64,000 nucleotides of DNA. Source: Arthrobacter sp. 9V. GTDB taxonomy: Bacteria > Actinomycetota > Actinomycetes > Actinomycetales > Micrococcaceae. This document shows positions 32,660 through 41,849 of the stretch, one piece after another. How positions within the stretch are numbered: the stretch's first letter is position 1; each line of letters opens with the position of its first letter. The stretch is from positions 1,100,387 through 1,164,386 of the forward strand of contig NZ_LR732912.1 in NCBI RefSeq assembly GCF_902506065.1, read 5' to 3'. The position numbers and the translations under genes are program-made. Under the pieces are notes generated by a model that worked only from the letters and a program-made list of their open reading frames with translations, did not search any database and was not told the origin of the DNA.

Positions 32660-34229
32660 ATGGATCAGTTGGCGCTCATTGTCGGGTTGCTGCTTGCCAC
32701 GGTGGTGGCAGTGGGCTTGGGGGACCGGCTTCGGCTTCCCTATCCGGTCCTGATGCTGCTGCTGGCCGTTGGCCTCACGTTCATTCCGGGCTTCCCCGAG
32801 TTCGAGATCTCACCTGAACTGATCCTGCCCATCTTCCTTCCGCCCTTGCTGTTCGCTACGGCCCAAAAGAGTTCCTGGGCGGTTTTCCGGGTGCGCTGGC
32901 GGACACTCCTGCTGATGGCTGTGGCTTTGGTTGTGGTGTCCACTGCAGCAGTAGCCGGTGCTGCCTGGCTTATGGTCCCGGGCATCGGCATTCCTGCGGC
33001 GATCGCCCTGGGTGCCATGGTGGCGCCGCCGGACCCTGTTGCTGTGGAGTCCGTGGCGGGCCGTGTGCACATGCCGCGCCGGCTTATCACGGTCCTCCAA
33101 AGCGAAGGGCTCTTCAACGACGCCGGCGATCGTGATCTTCCAGGCAGCGGTGGCGGCAACCATGTCCGGCAAGGAAGTGGGTCCTGAGGTTATTCCGCAG
33201 TTTGTCATCGGCGCTGCGCTGGCTGTGGTGATCGGCATCGCGATGGGTTGGCTGACCAGGTTCATCACCACACTGGTGACGTCAATGGTTGCCCGAAGTG
33301 CTGTGACCTTGGTGGTTCCTTTCGCCGCCTACATCCTCGCCGAAGAGCTGCACGCCTCAGGTGTGGTGGCCGTCGTCGTTACCGCCTTGGAACTGCAGCG
33401 CCACACGCGGCCGCAGGACGCCGCCGAACGCATTACGCGGACCGCCTTCTGGGACGTGGTGGAGCTGCTGGCCACGGGGCTTGCCTTTGGTCTGGTGGGT
33501 CTGGAAATCCGGCACGTCATCCGTGATGAAGGCACAGCCATTTTCGGCATGATCGGTATGGCCGTGGTGGTCTGCATCCTGGTGTTCGTGGTGCGCTTCC
33601 TGTGGCTGGGCCTCCTCGCGCTCACCGCACAAAAACGCAGGAACCTGTTGCAACCAACTTCGCCCAAGGAAGTGCTGATCCTGACGTGGTGCGGCATGCG
33701 CGGCCTGGCCACCCTGGCGCTGGCCCTGGCGCTCCCCATGACGCTGCCGGATGGCAACGACTTCCCGGCCCGCCACGAGATCCTGGTGATTGCCTGCGCG
33801 GTGCTCCTGGCCACCTTGGTCCTCCCTGGCCTGACGCTGCCGTGGCTCATGCGCGTACTGGATGCTACAGAAGACGGATCACATGAACAGGACGCCGCCA
33901 AGGTCCTGGCCAAGCGGGCCCAGTCGGCTGCAGTGGCTGCGTTGAAGGACCACGACCTCATGAAGGAACTTCCGGCCGAAAAAGTCACCCTGGTGAAGGA
34001 AAAGATGCGGCGCCTCCATGCGGAGCTGCTGGACGGAACGCTAAAGAACGAATCCGTTGCCGAGAAACGCAAGCGTGGACGGGAACTCTCCATCGCCGTG
34101 CAGACCATCGCCTTGGATGCTGCGCGCCAGGAAGTTGTGGCAGCCCGCAATGAGCCCGGCACTGATCCGGAAGTAGCTGACAGGGTCCTCCGGCAGCTGG
34201 ACCTGCGGACGATGTCCATGCCGGAATAG
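32660..34229 (+). pseudogene. CPA1-family Na+/H+ antiporter interrupted by a frameshift
   Basis: The first frame (from ATG 32660) encodes about 10 membrane-helix-rich residues' worth of the N-terminal third: MDQLALIVGLLLATVVAVGL to LITVLQSEGLFNDA. The reading then needs to change frame near 33121-33126 to continue as AIVIFQAAVAATMSGKEVGP and the rest of the antiporter through 34229, ending in a long C-terminal cytoplasmic region. The expected family sequence here is FNDATAIVIFQ; the DNA reads GACGCCGGCGATC where GACGCC-ACGGCGATC would keep frame, so two bases seem missing. The break falls in the ion-binding FND region. The gene would export Na+ or K+ for H+; here it is a pseudogene, a sequencing error or (less likely) a programmed frameshift. 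Confidence 0.8.
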
Positions 34230-34267
34230 GGTCGATGCCGGACTAGGTCCATTCCGGACGGAGTCAG

Positions 34268-35491
34268 TCAGCCCGCTGTGACCCGTTTTGGCAATGATGC
34301 CGGATAGAGATCGAGGGCGTGCTCTTCCACGTAGTCCAAGGCGTGGCGGATCGCGCCGAGGGACACAATGCCGTCGCCGAGCTCGGAAGTTGCCAGGCGC
34401 GGGGGAGTGAAGGTGAACTCCTGAACCTGCTTTTCCATGGCCGGGATCAGGGCATGGGCAGATGCTGCAACGGCGCCGGCAATGACCACCAGCTCAGGAT
34501 TGACCAACGTGCTGATGGATCCAATAACGCGGGCCATGCGGTGTGCCATGCGGTCCAGGACGTTGCGGGCTGCTTGATCGCCTTCCGCTGCTGCCCTGAA
34601 AACCATTTCTGCCGTGAGGGCTTCAGGCTCGCCACCGGATAGGGCCCGCAACGTAGTTTCCGTGCCGGAGTCAAGGACTTCCCGGCCCCACAGCGTTGCG
34701 TAGTGGGCTATGCCGTAGGTGTCACCCACACCATCCACGTTGTCCAAGTACCCCAGCTCGCCAAAACCGCCAACCTGCCCATGGAGCAGGCGGCCTGACT
34801 CGAGGATGCCGGATCCCAAGCGGTCACCGGCGAGCATGACCACGAGGTTGTCCACTCCCCGCGCGCTGCCCTGCCACCGTTCTGCCAGGGCGGCGAGGTT
34901 GGCATCATTTTCCAGGAGCACGTGCCACCCATGGCGCTCGGACACGATCCGGCGCACATCAAAGGATTTCCAGAATTCCTGGGCTGTGAGGACCTCGCCC
35001 TGTCGGCTGACCGGGGCGGCCACCCCAACAGAGACGGCAAGAACAGAATCTGCGGAAACGCCGGCTTTCTCCAAGGCGTCGGCCGCTATCCTGTCCAGGA
35101 CGTCGGCGCGTTCATCTGCGGGGACGTTGTAGGCGCGGAAAGGCATGGTGACCCGGGACAAGGACGTTCCGGCCATATCGGCCACGATCGCGGTCATCTT
35201 GTTGGCGCCTATGTCGATCCCGATCACGCTGGCGGCGCCGTCATCAAAAGCGAAGCGCCGTGCAGGCCTGCCCTTGACGTAGTCACCGCCTCCTCGTTGG
35301 TTCTCCAGTTCTTCGAGCCAGCCGAGGCGGACCAGTTCATCGCAGATGGAGATGACGGTGGCGCGCGAGAGTCCGGTGGCAGCCATGAGTTCTGTGCCGG
35401 TCACGATGCCGGCCCCGCGCATGGCCTTGAGCATTGCGCTGGCGTTGACCCTGCGTACCAGTTGAGTTGACGGTGCGGTCCCGGGCTGCAT
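34268..35491 (-). CDS. ROK-family transcriptional repressor
   Basis: The 407-residue protein has an N-terminal winged helix (TGTELMAATGLSRATVISIC) and a C-terminal ROK sugar-kinase-like domain (IGIDIGANKMTAIVADMAG, DRLGSGILESGRLLHGQVGG with GFGELGYLD). Such XylR/NagC-like proteins repress sugar genes and release DNA on binding a sugar. I chose ATG 35491 with GGGAG 8 bases upstream. It is divergent from the ABC sugar importer, and shared palindromes lie between them. Confidence 0.92.
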   Translation of the reverse strand: MQPGTAPSTQLVRRVNASAMLKAMRGAGIVTGTELMAATGLSRATVISICDELVRLGWLEELENQRGGGDYVKGRPARRFAFDDGAASVIGIDIGANKMTAIVADMAGTSLSRVTMPFRAYNVPADERADVLDRIAADALEKAGVSADSVLAVSVGVAAPVSRQGEVLTAQEFWKSFDVRRIVSERHGWHVLLENDANLAALAERWQGSARGVDNLVVMLAGDRLGSGILESGRLLHGQVGGFGELGYLDNVDGVGDTYGIAHYATLWGREVLDSGTETTLRALSGGEPEALTAEMVFRAAAEGDQAARNVLDRMAHRMARVIGSISTLVNPELVVIAGAVAASAHALIPAMEKQVQEFTFTPPRLATSELGDGIVSLGAIRHALDYVEEHALDLYPASLPKRVTAG

Positions 35492-35540
35492 TCGAAGGCT
35501 CCCATTGTTCGGCCGTCCATCGGAACGTTGAACGGTAAAC

Positions 35541-35563
35541 CTAAATTTAGTACATAAATTTAT
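35541..35563. promoter_or_regulatory. Candidate ROK operator pair (upstream of the ROK gene)
   Basis: CTAAATTTAG (35541-35550) and ATAAATTTAT (35554-35563) are perfect 10-base palindromes close together in a region that is otherwise GC-rich. ROK repressors of the XylR type bind AT-rich inverted repeats of this kind. Confidence 0.6.
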
Positions 35564-35631
35564 ATGACGACGCATTTCAAAGCGTGCTTGACGCTGTGGC
35601 GTGTATCACTCACCATGGTTAGCGATAGGCC

Positions 35632-35653
35632 ATAAATTTAGAACCTATCTAAA
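35632..35653. promoter_or_regulatory. Candidate ROK operator upstream of the sugar ABC operon
   Basis: ATAAATTTAG (35632-35641) is followed by AACCTATCTAAAC, which gives TTTAG...CTAAA symmetry. It lies about 90 bases before the solute-binding protein gene. Confidence 0.6.
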
Positions 35654-35729
35654 CTTCCGGGTGACGATGCGCTTGCTGCGCTGCCCGATGCAAGGCGGCC
35701 ACTGAGGTCCGCAAGAAGAAAGGGCTACG

Positions 35730-37031
35730 GTGTCTGTGAAACTGACACGCTGGAAACACATGGCAGCGGCGGGGTTTGCCCTGGCGCTGGTTGCAGGCCT
35801 TGTCTCCGGCTGCACCGGAGACCCGGGATCGGGAGGCCCGGGCGCAGGAGGACGGGGAAAAGAGACCATCCGCTTCACGTTCAGCAAACGTGAAGCCATT
35901 GGGTTCATGACCAAACTTGTTGCTGACTACAATGCTTCGCAGGATGACACTGAGGTGGTTCTTGACACCTCCGGAGTGGACGTCGTGTCCGCGAGTTTCG
36001 TCCGCGGCAATCCGCCGGACATTGCGCTCGCCAATTACAACATGGAGACTTCCCGGTTCGTCCAGCGCGGCGCGTTGAGTGACCTCTCAGGAACGGCAGC
36101 CTCCGCCCGCATCCGTGAGGACCTCAAGCCGCTCATGGATCAATACGGCTCCTATCCCGGCCGGACCAGTGCGCTGCCGTACTCGGTCATGGCATCCTCC
36201 GTGATTTACAACAAGGAAATTTTCGCTGCCCACAACATTGAGGTGCCCACTACCTGGAGCGGGCTGATCGCCGCTTGCGAAGCGCTGAAAGCCGCTGGGG
36301 TCACACCGTTCTACGCTACGTGGAAGGATGACTGGACCATCGCCCAGGGATGGTTTGACTACTCCGTGGGCGGCCAGCTGGACACCTTGGACTTCTTTAA
36401 GAAGCTTGATGCCGAAGGTGTGAATGTAGGGCCGGAGTCTTCGGCCTCATTCCAAAAGGACTTTGATCAGCCCGTCCAAAAGATGCTGACCCTGGCCAAG
36501 GAATACGTCAACAAGGATGCTGCAAGCAGGGCGTACGGTGATGGCAACCTGGCATTTTCACAGGGCAAGGCTGCCATGTATCTGCAGGGGCCCTGGGCCT
36601 TCAGCGAGATCGCCAAGACCGCACCCGACGTGAAGCTGGGTACTTTCCCGCTGCCCATGACTGAAAATCCTGAGGACTTGCGCGTCCGCGTCAACGTGGA
36701 CCTCGCGGCCTGCATTCCGGAGGCCTCAAAGCACAAAGACGCTGCGCGTGACTTCCTTGAGTACCTGTACCAGCCGGAGGTGATTGATGCCTACAACAAG
36801 TCGCAGCTGGGCTTCACGCCAACCAAGGATTCGGAAAACACCCCCGATCCCCGGATTGAAGGAATGGTTGAGTACTACAACGACGGCAAGGTGTACCAAG
36901 GGCCATCCGTGCTGGTGCCCCGGACCATCCCCATCATGAACTACACGCAGGCAATCGTGTTCGGCGCGTCCCCTGCAGCAACCCTCCGCACCCTCGACGC
37001 AGATTGGGCGCGCCTGGCCTTCCGCCAGTAG
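35730..37031 (+). CDS. ABC sugar transporter solute-binding lipoprotein
   Basis: The 433-residue protein has a lipoprotein signal (LALVAGLVSGC, Cys28) and the family-1 solute-binding fold (FTFSKREAIGFMTKLVADYN; later IAKTAPDVKLGTFPLP). It starts at GTG 35730, with AGGG upstream. It captures a sugar, probably an alpha-glucoside given the alpha-glucosidase and ROK repressor in the cluster, and passes it to the two permeases downstream. Confidence 0.93.
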   Translation: MSVKLTRWKHMAAAGFALALVAGLVSGCTGDPGSGGPGAGGRGKETIRFTFSKREAIGFMTKLVADYNASQDDTEVVLDTSGVDVVSASFVRGNPPDIALANYNMETSRFVQRGALSDLSGTAASARIREDLKPLMDQYGSYPGRTSALPYSVMASSVIYNKEIFAAHNIEVPTTWSGLIAACEALKAAGVTPFYATWKDDWTIAQGWFDYSVGGQLDTLDFFKKLDAEGVNVGPESSASFQKDFDQPVQKMLTLAKEYVNKDAASRAYGDGNLAFSQGKAAMYLQGPWAFSEIAKTAPDVKLGTFPLPMTENPEDLRVRVNVDLAACIPEASKHKDAARDFLEYLYQPEVIDAYNKSQLGFTPTKDSENTPDPRIEGMVEYYNDGKVYQGPSVLVPRTIPIMNYTQAIVFGASPAATLRTLDADWARLAFRQ

Positions 37032-37054
37032 TGCAGCCATAGGGAGTCAGATAT

Positions 37055-38041
37055 ATGTCCAGCATCAGCACCCCAGCCACCTCCGGGCACACCGGCCCTG
37101 AAAATCGCTCATCCCGGAGTCGCCCATCCCGGGTTCGTCAGACCCCGGGCCGCCAGGATCGGAGCCCGCAACGCCAGAACAGGAAACGGCGGGTGGAACC
37201 CATCTTCTACTTGTTCCTGGTGCCCAGCTTGATCCTCTTCACCCTTGCCATCACCATCCCGGGCATCATCGGCATCTTTTTCAGCTTCACGGACTCCATT
37301 GGCATCGGCGACTGGAAGTTCATAGGGCTGACCAACTACATTGCAATTTTCAGTGATCCGGCCATCCTGCAGAGCTACCTCTTCACGTTCGGATTTTCCA
37401 TCGTCACAGTGATCGCTGTGAACGTAGTGGCCTTCCTTCTTGCCGTGGGGCTCACCTCGCGAATCCGGATGAAGTCGGCCCTGCGGACCATCTTCGTGAT
37501 CCCCATGGTGGTCTCGGGCATCATCATTGCCTACGTTTTCAACTTCCTGTTTTCGAACTCCCTGCCCTCCCTGGGTGCGGCTGCAGGAATTCCGTGGCTG
37601 GAAAGCAGCCTGCTCGCCAACCCTGACCTGGCGTGGATAGCAATTGTGCTGGTTACGGCCTGGCAGGCAGTTCCAGGGGCCTTACTCATCTACATCGCGG
37701 GCCTTGTTGCGGTGCCCGGAGATGTCTATGAGGCCGCGGAGATTGATGGCGCCAGCAAGTTCCAGCAGCTTGTGAAGATCACGCTCCCGCTGGTGGCCGG
37801 TTACGTGGTCATCAACATCATTCTCGGGTTCAAGGGCTTCCTCAACGCCTACGACATCATCGTGGGACTGACAAACGGTGGCCCCGGAACCTCTACCCGG
37901 AGCATCGCCATGACGGTGATCTCCGGCTTCAACGGCGGCGACTACGCCTACCAGATGGCCAACGCCACCATCTTCTTTGTGGTGGCCATCCTGATCTCTC
38001 TCCTGCAGCTTTCGCTGACTCGCGGACGGAATGCACTGTAA
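37055..38041 (+). CDS. ABC sugar transporter permease, MalF-type
   Basis: The 328-residue protein has a basic N-terminal cytoplasmic stretch of ~45 residues, six membrane segments and the EAA loop YEAAEIDGASKFQQLVKITL. Its TAA stop overlaps the next permease's ATG by one base (TAATG). No ATPase gene follows, so a shared MsiK/MalK-type ATPase encoded elsewhere is needed. Confidence 0.93.
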   Translation: MSSISTPATSGHTGPENRSSRSRPSRVRQTPGRQDRSPQRQNRKRRVEPIFYLFLVPSLILFTLAITIPGIIGIFFSFTDSIGIGDWKFIGLTNYIAIFSDPAILQSYLFTFGFSIVTVIAVNVVAFLLAVGLTSRIRMKSALRTIFVIPMVVSGIIIAYVFNFLFSNSLPSLGAAAGIPWLESSLLANPDLAWIAIVLVTAWQAVPGALLIYIAGLVAVPGDVYEAAEIDGASKFQQLVKITLPLVAGYVVINIILGFKGFLNAYDIIVGLTNGGPGTSTRSIAMTVISGFNGGDYAYQMANATIFFVVAILISLLQLSLTRGRNAL

Positions 38042-38919
38042 TGACCAACGAATCCATGACCACCCGCCCGGTAATCACCAAGAAATCCGGCTCCACCGTT
38101 GAACGCGTCAACTGGCCGGCAACCACAGTTCTGCTGTTGTGCGCCGTGACCGTGCTGCTTCCGCTCTACGTCACCGTTTCAATGGCGTTCAAGACCCAGG
38201 GCCAGGCGGTGGACGGTAACGCCTTTTCCTTCCCCGCCCCGTTCAGTCTGGACGGCTTTATCCAAGCATGGACTTTGACGAACTTCCCGGTGGGTGCGGC
38301 AATGTCTTTGCTGGTGACAGCCGGTACCGTCCTTGCCACGATCGTGCTTGCTGCTTTCGCCTCCTATGCGATTGTGCGGAACTGGGAACGGCGGCTGTTC
38401 AGGTACTCGTTCTTCTACCTTCTGGGAGCCATGTTCATTCCGTTCCCCGTGGTTGCCTTGCCTCAGATCCAGCTCACGGGCCGCCTTGGCCTGGACAACC
38501 CTTTCGGGGTCATCCTCCTGGCCACCATGTTCCAGTTGAGCTTCAGCGTGCTGCTGTTCACCGCGTTCCTCCGCTCTATTCCGATGGAATTGGAGGAAAG
38601 CGCCAGGATCGATGGCGCAACCACATGGCAAACCTTTTGGAAGCTGATTTTCCCGTTGCTGGCGCCTATGAGCGCCACCGTGGGGATCTTCGCTTTCCTT
38701 TATGCGTGGAATGACTTCATGATGCCGTCGCTGATTATTTCCGATCCGGCCATGCAGACGCTTCCCGTGCGGCAGAACCTTTTTCAGACGCAGTTCAGCA
38801 ACAACTACCACGTGTCCTTCGCGTCTTACCTGATGGCCATGGCGCCGGCGATCGTTGCTTACCTGTTCACCCAGCGGTGGGTCATGGCGGGCGTGACACA
38901 GGGCGCTGTTAAGGGCTAA
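38041..38919 (+). CDS. ABC sugar transporter permease, MalG-type
   Basis: The 292-residue protein has six membrane helices and the EAA loop EESARIDGATTWQTFWKLIF. It pairs with the MalF-type permease. Together with the binding protein it makes a carbohydrate importer that lacks its own ATPase in this cluster. Confidence 0.93.
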   Translation: MTNESMTTRPVITKKSGSTVERVNWPATTVLLLCAVTVLLPLYVTVSMAFKTQGQAVDGNAFSFPAPFSLDGFIQAWTLTNFPVGAAMSLLVTAGTVLATIVLAAFASYAIVRNWERRLFRYSFFYLLGAMFIPFPVVALPQIQLTGRLGLDNPFGVILLATMFQLSFSVLLFTAFLRSIPMELEESARIDGATTWQTFWKLIFPLLAPMSATVGIFAFLYAWNDFMMPSLIISDPAMQTLPVRQNLFQTQFSNNYHVSFASYLMAMAPAIVAYLFTQRWVMAGVTQGAVKG

Positions 38920-38965
38920 CCATTGTTGACCTTCACCGGACCGCCGTTTCATACTGGTCCCGGAG

Positions 38966-38985
38966 ATAAATTTAGATTCTAAATC
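38966..38985 (+). promoter_or_regulatory. Candidate ROK operator upstream of the alpha-glucosidase
   Basis: ATAAATTTAGATTCTAAATC begins with the same ATAAATTTAG core as the sites near 35541 and 35632, and it ends about 10 bases before the gene's start codon, overlapping the promoter and ribosome-site area. Confidence 0.6.
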
Positions 38986-38996
38986 AAAGGAGTTTC

Positions 38997-40751
38997 GTGA
39001 GCACTTCCGCCACTCAGGCACACCGTACCGACACAGACCGCATGTCCGATCCGAACTGGTGGCGCCAGGCGGCTGTCTACCAGATCTACCCGCGCAGCTT
39101 CTACGACGCCAACGGGGACGGCCTCGGCGACATCAAGGGCATCACGGCCAAAGTCCCGTACCTGAAAGACTTGGGGATCGACGCCGTCTGGCTGAGTCCC
39201 TTCTACCCTTCGGCGCTCGCGGACGGCGGCTACGACGTTGACGACTACCGCAACGTGGATCCCAAGTTGGGAACACTTGAGGACTTCGACGAGATGGCTG
39301 CAGCCCTGCACGCAGCAGGGATCAAAATCGTGGTGGACATTGTTCCCAACCATTCCTCGGACCGCCACGAATGGTTCAAGGAAGCGCTCGCCTCACCCAA
39401 GGGCTCCGCAGCCCGCGACCGCTACATCTTCCGCGATGGCCGGGGCGAGAACGGGGAACTGCCGCCGTCGGACTGGGACTCAGTCTTCGGCGGTCCCATC
39501 TGGGAGCGAATCACCGAGCCTGATGGCACGCCCGGCCAGTGGTACCTGCACATCTTTGCCAAGGAGCAGCCGGACTTCAACTGGGAAAACCCGGAGATCA
39601 GGGAAGACTTCCTGAGGACGCTGCGCTTCTGGTCGGATCGTGGCGTGGACGGCTTCAGGATTGACGTAGCCCATGGCATGGCCAAGGACCTTTCCGAGCC
39701 GTTGCCCATGAAGGCGGACCTGGAAGCCAAGGCGCACGGTACGGATGGCTTCACCGACGGTTCCCACCCGTTCTGGGACCGCGACGAAGTGCACGAGGTT
39801 TACGCCGAGTGGCGCAAACTCTTCAACGAGTACAACCCGCCGCGTACCGCCGTCGCCGAGGCCTGGGTCCACGAGTCCCGCCGCGCCCGCTACGCCAGCC
39901 CCGAGGGACTGGGCCAGGCCTTCAACTTCGACCTCCTGCAGTCCGACTACGATGCTTCCTCATTCCGGAAAATCATCACGGACAACCTGGTGGCGGCCAA
40001 GGAGTCCGGGGCCTCATCCACATGGGTTTTCTCCAACCACGACGTCGTCCGTCACGCCACCCGTTACGGTCTGCCCAAGGGAGGATCCGTCGCGCAGGGA
40101 ACCAACGCCGCGCAGGACATCACCGGCGGAGAGCCCAAGGGCCAGGACGGCAAAGGCTGGCTGCTGGCCGGTGCGCCGGCTGAAGAGCTCGACGTCGAAC
40201 TCGGCTTGCGTCGTGCACGCGCCGCGACGCTCTTGCTGCTGGCGCTCCCCGGTTCTGCCTACCTCTACCAAGGTGAAGAGCTAGGTTTGCGTGAAGTCGC
40301 GGAAATTCCGGACTCCGAACGCCAGGACCCGTCCTTCTTCCGCAATCCCGGCGTCGAAATCGGCCGGGACGGTTGCCGCGTTCCGCTGCCGTGGACCGAG
40401 GAAGGTCCATCCTTCGGTTTCGGTGCGGGCGAGGCCCACCTCCCGCAGCCGGAGTGGTTCAAAGACTACGCCGTCTCCAAGCAGGAGGGCGCGGAAGGTT
40501 CCACCCTGGAGCTCTACCGGAAGGCCCTGCACCTGCGCAGCGAGCTCCAAACCGATGAGGAACTTCAATGGGTGGAGACCGGCAACCAGGATGTGCTGCA
40601 CTTCAGCCGCCCCGGGGGCTGGCACACAGTGACCAACTTCGGCAGTACGCCTGTAGAGCTCCCGGAAGGAAAAGTCGTAGTAGCCAGCGGCCCGCTGGAG
40701 GAAGGCAAGCTGCCTTCGGACACCACGGCGTGGATTCTCAGCAACGCCTGA
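38997..40751 (+). CDS. GH13 alpha-glucosidase (oligo-1,6-glucosidase/trehalase-like)
   Basis: The 584-residue protein has the GH13 regions: DIVPNHSSDRH, the nucleophile Asp in GFRIDVAHGM, the acid/base Glu in TAVAEAWVHES, and FSNHDVVRH. It hydrolyses terminal alpha-glucose from oligosaccharides such as maltose, isomaltose or sucrose-like sugars in the cytoplasm. The start is GTG 38997, with AAAGGAG 5 bases upstream. It belongs to the sugar island headed by the ROK repressor. Confidence 0.93.
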   Translation: MSTSATQAHRTDTDRMSDPNWWRQAAVYQIYPRSFYDANGDGLGDIKGITAKVPYLKDLGIDAVWLSPFYPSALADGGYDVDDYRNVDPKLGTLEDFDEMAAALHAAGIKIVVDIVPNHSSDRHEWFKEALASPKGSAARDRYIFRDGRGENGELPPSDWDSVFGGPIWERITEPDGTPGQWYLHIFAKEQPDFNWENPEIREDFLRTLRFWSDRGVDGFRIDVAHGMAKDLSEPLPMKADLEAKAHGTDGFTDGSHPFWDRDEVHEVYAEWRKLFNEYNPPRTAVAEAWVHESRRARYASPEGLGQAFNFDLLQSDYDASSFRKIITDNLVAAKESGASSTWVFSNHDVVRHATRYGLPKGGSVAQGTNAAQDITGGEPKGQDGKGWLLAGAPAEELDVELGLRRARAATLLLLALPGSAYLYQGEELGLREVAEIPDSERQDPSFFRNPGVEIGRDGCRVPLPWTEEGPSFGFGAGEAHLPQPEWFKDYAVSKQEGAEGSTLELYRKALHLRSELQTDEELQWVETGNQDVLHFSRPGGWHTVTNFGSTPVELPEGKVVVASGPLEEGKLPSDTTAWILSNA

Positions 40752-40793
40752 ACAGGTGCGACAGAACAAGGAAGCTGCAGACAATACTGAAGT

Positions 40794-41753
40794 ATGACTA
40801 ATGCGAACGGGCGGGGACGCCTCATTTACGGCTGCATGGGACTCGGCGGCCCGTGGGACGGAACGTCCTATGGATCGTCGGAGATCGATGAGGCAGCCGC
40901 GGTGATCGAAGCCGCGCAGGGAATCGGCATTGAGCTTTTCGACCACGCGGATATCTATCGCAGCGGAAAGTCCGAGGCCGTCTTTGGTGAAGTCCTTGCC
41001 CGTTCGCAGGGTCTGCGCGAAAAGATCCTGCTGCAGACCAAATGCGGGATCCGGCTGGGGGAGCGCGGGCTGCAGACCCACTACGACCTCAGCCGCGAAG
41101 CCATCCTTGAACGGGTCAACCAGAGCTTGAAACGGCTCCAAACGGAGTACGTGGACGTGCTGCTCCTCCACCGGCCCGATCCCCTGATGGACCCGCGCGA
41201 GGTGGCGGACGCCGTCGGGCAGTTAATGGCCGAAGGCAAGGTGCGGCAGCTGGGTGTGTCCAACATGTCCGGCGCGCAGATCGCGTACCTGCAGGAAGAG
41301 TTGGAGACGCCCTTGGTGGTCAACCAGCTGGAAATGAGCCTGCTGCGCAGGGATTGGCTGGAGAGCACGGTGTTGGTCAACCATACAGAGGGGCTGGAAT
41401 ACAGCTTCCCGCACGGGACCCTTGAGCACTGCATGGCCACGGGGATTGAACTGCAGGCCTACGGTTCCCTGGCTCAAGGACGGTACACAGGTGCGTCGTC
41501 CGCGGAGTTTTCGCCGGCCGAGTCGGCTACGGCGCAGATGCTTGAACAGTTGGCGGGGGAGAAGAACACCACCCCGGAATCAGTGCTGCTGGGCTGGCTG
41601 ATGAAGCACCCGGCCAGGATCTCGCCGGTCATTGGGACCACCAACACCGGACGCATCCAGGCCTGCGCTGACGCCGCCTCCGTTGCCGACCATATGACCC
41701 GTGCCCAGTGGTACGGACTGTGGGTGGCAGCACGGGGAAACAACATCCCCTAA
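40794..41753 (+). CDS. Aldo/keto reductase
   Basis: The 319-residue protein has the catalytic Asp/Tyr in FDHADIYRSGKSE, the Lys in ILLQTKCGIRLG, the His in VDVLLLHRPDPLMD, and the C-terminal cofactor loop ISPVIGTTNTGRI. It is an NADPH-dependent (beta/alpha)8 enzyme that acts on aldehydes or sugars. It lies 42 bases after the glucosidase gene and may be in the same transcript. Confidence 0.92.
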   Translation: MTNANGRGRLIYGCMGLGGPWDGTSYGSSEIDEAAAVIEAAQGIGIELFDHADIYRSGKSEAVFGEVLARSQGLREKILLQTKCGIRLGERGLQTHYDLSREAILERVNQSLKRLQTEYVDVLLLHRPDPLMDPREVADAVGQLMAEGKVRQLGVSNMSGAQIAYLQEELETPLVVNQLEMSLLRRDWLESTVLVNHTEGLEYSFPHGTLEHCMATGIELQAYGSLAQGRYTGASSAEFSPAESATAQMLEQLAGEKNTTPESVLLGWLMKHPARISPVIGTTNTGRIQACADAASVADHMTRAQWYGLWVAARGNNIP

Positions 41754-41763
41754 TCCCTTTTTA

Positions 41764-41831
41764 ACCCAACTGAGTCGCAGTTGAGGACGTTTGGAAGGCT
41801 CAGAACGTCCTGAACTGCGACTCAGTTGGGT
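41764..41831. terminator. Long hairpin between convergent genes
   Basis: The outer 19-base arms (41764-41782 and 41813-41831; ACCCAACTGAGTCGCAGTT) and the inner 8-base arms AGGACGTT/AACGTCCT pair perfectly, for 27 bp in total. The outer and inner stems are joined by single bases. It is placed as a bidirectional end between the aldo/keto reductase and tauD genes. Confidence 0.8.
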
Positions 41832-41849
41832 GCGGACAGCAACACATGA

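Noticed and set aside
32958..34229. Treating the second antiporter frame as a separate intact gene
   Set aside because: Its first residues are non-homologous until the shared point near 33121, so it is one gene broken by a frameshift, not two genes.
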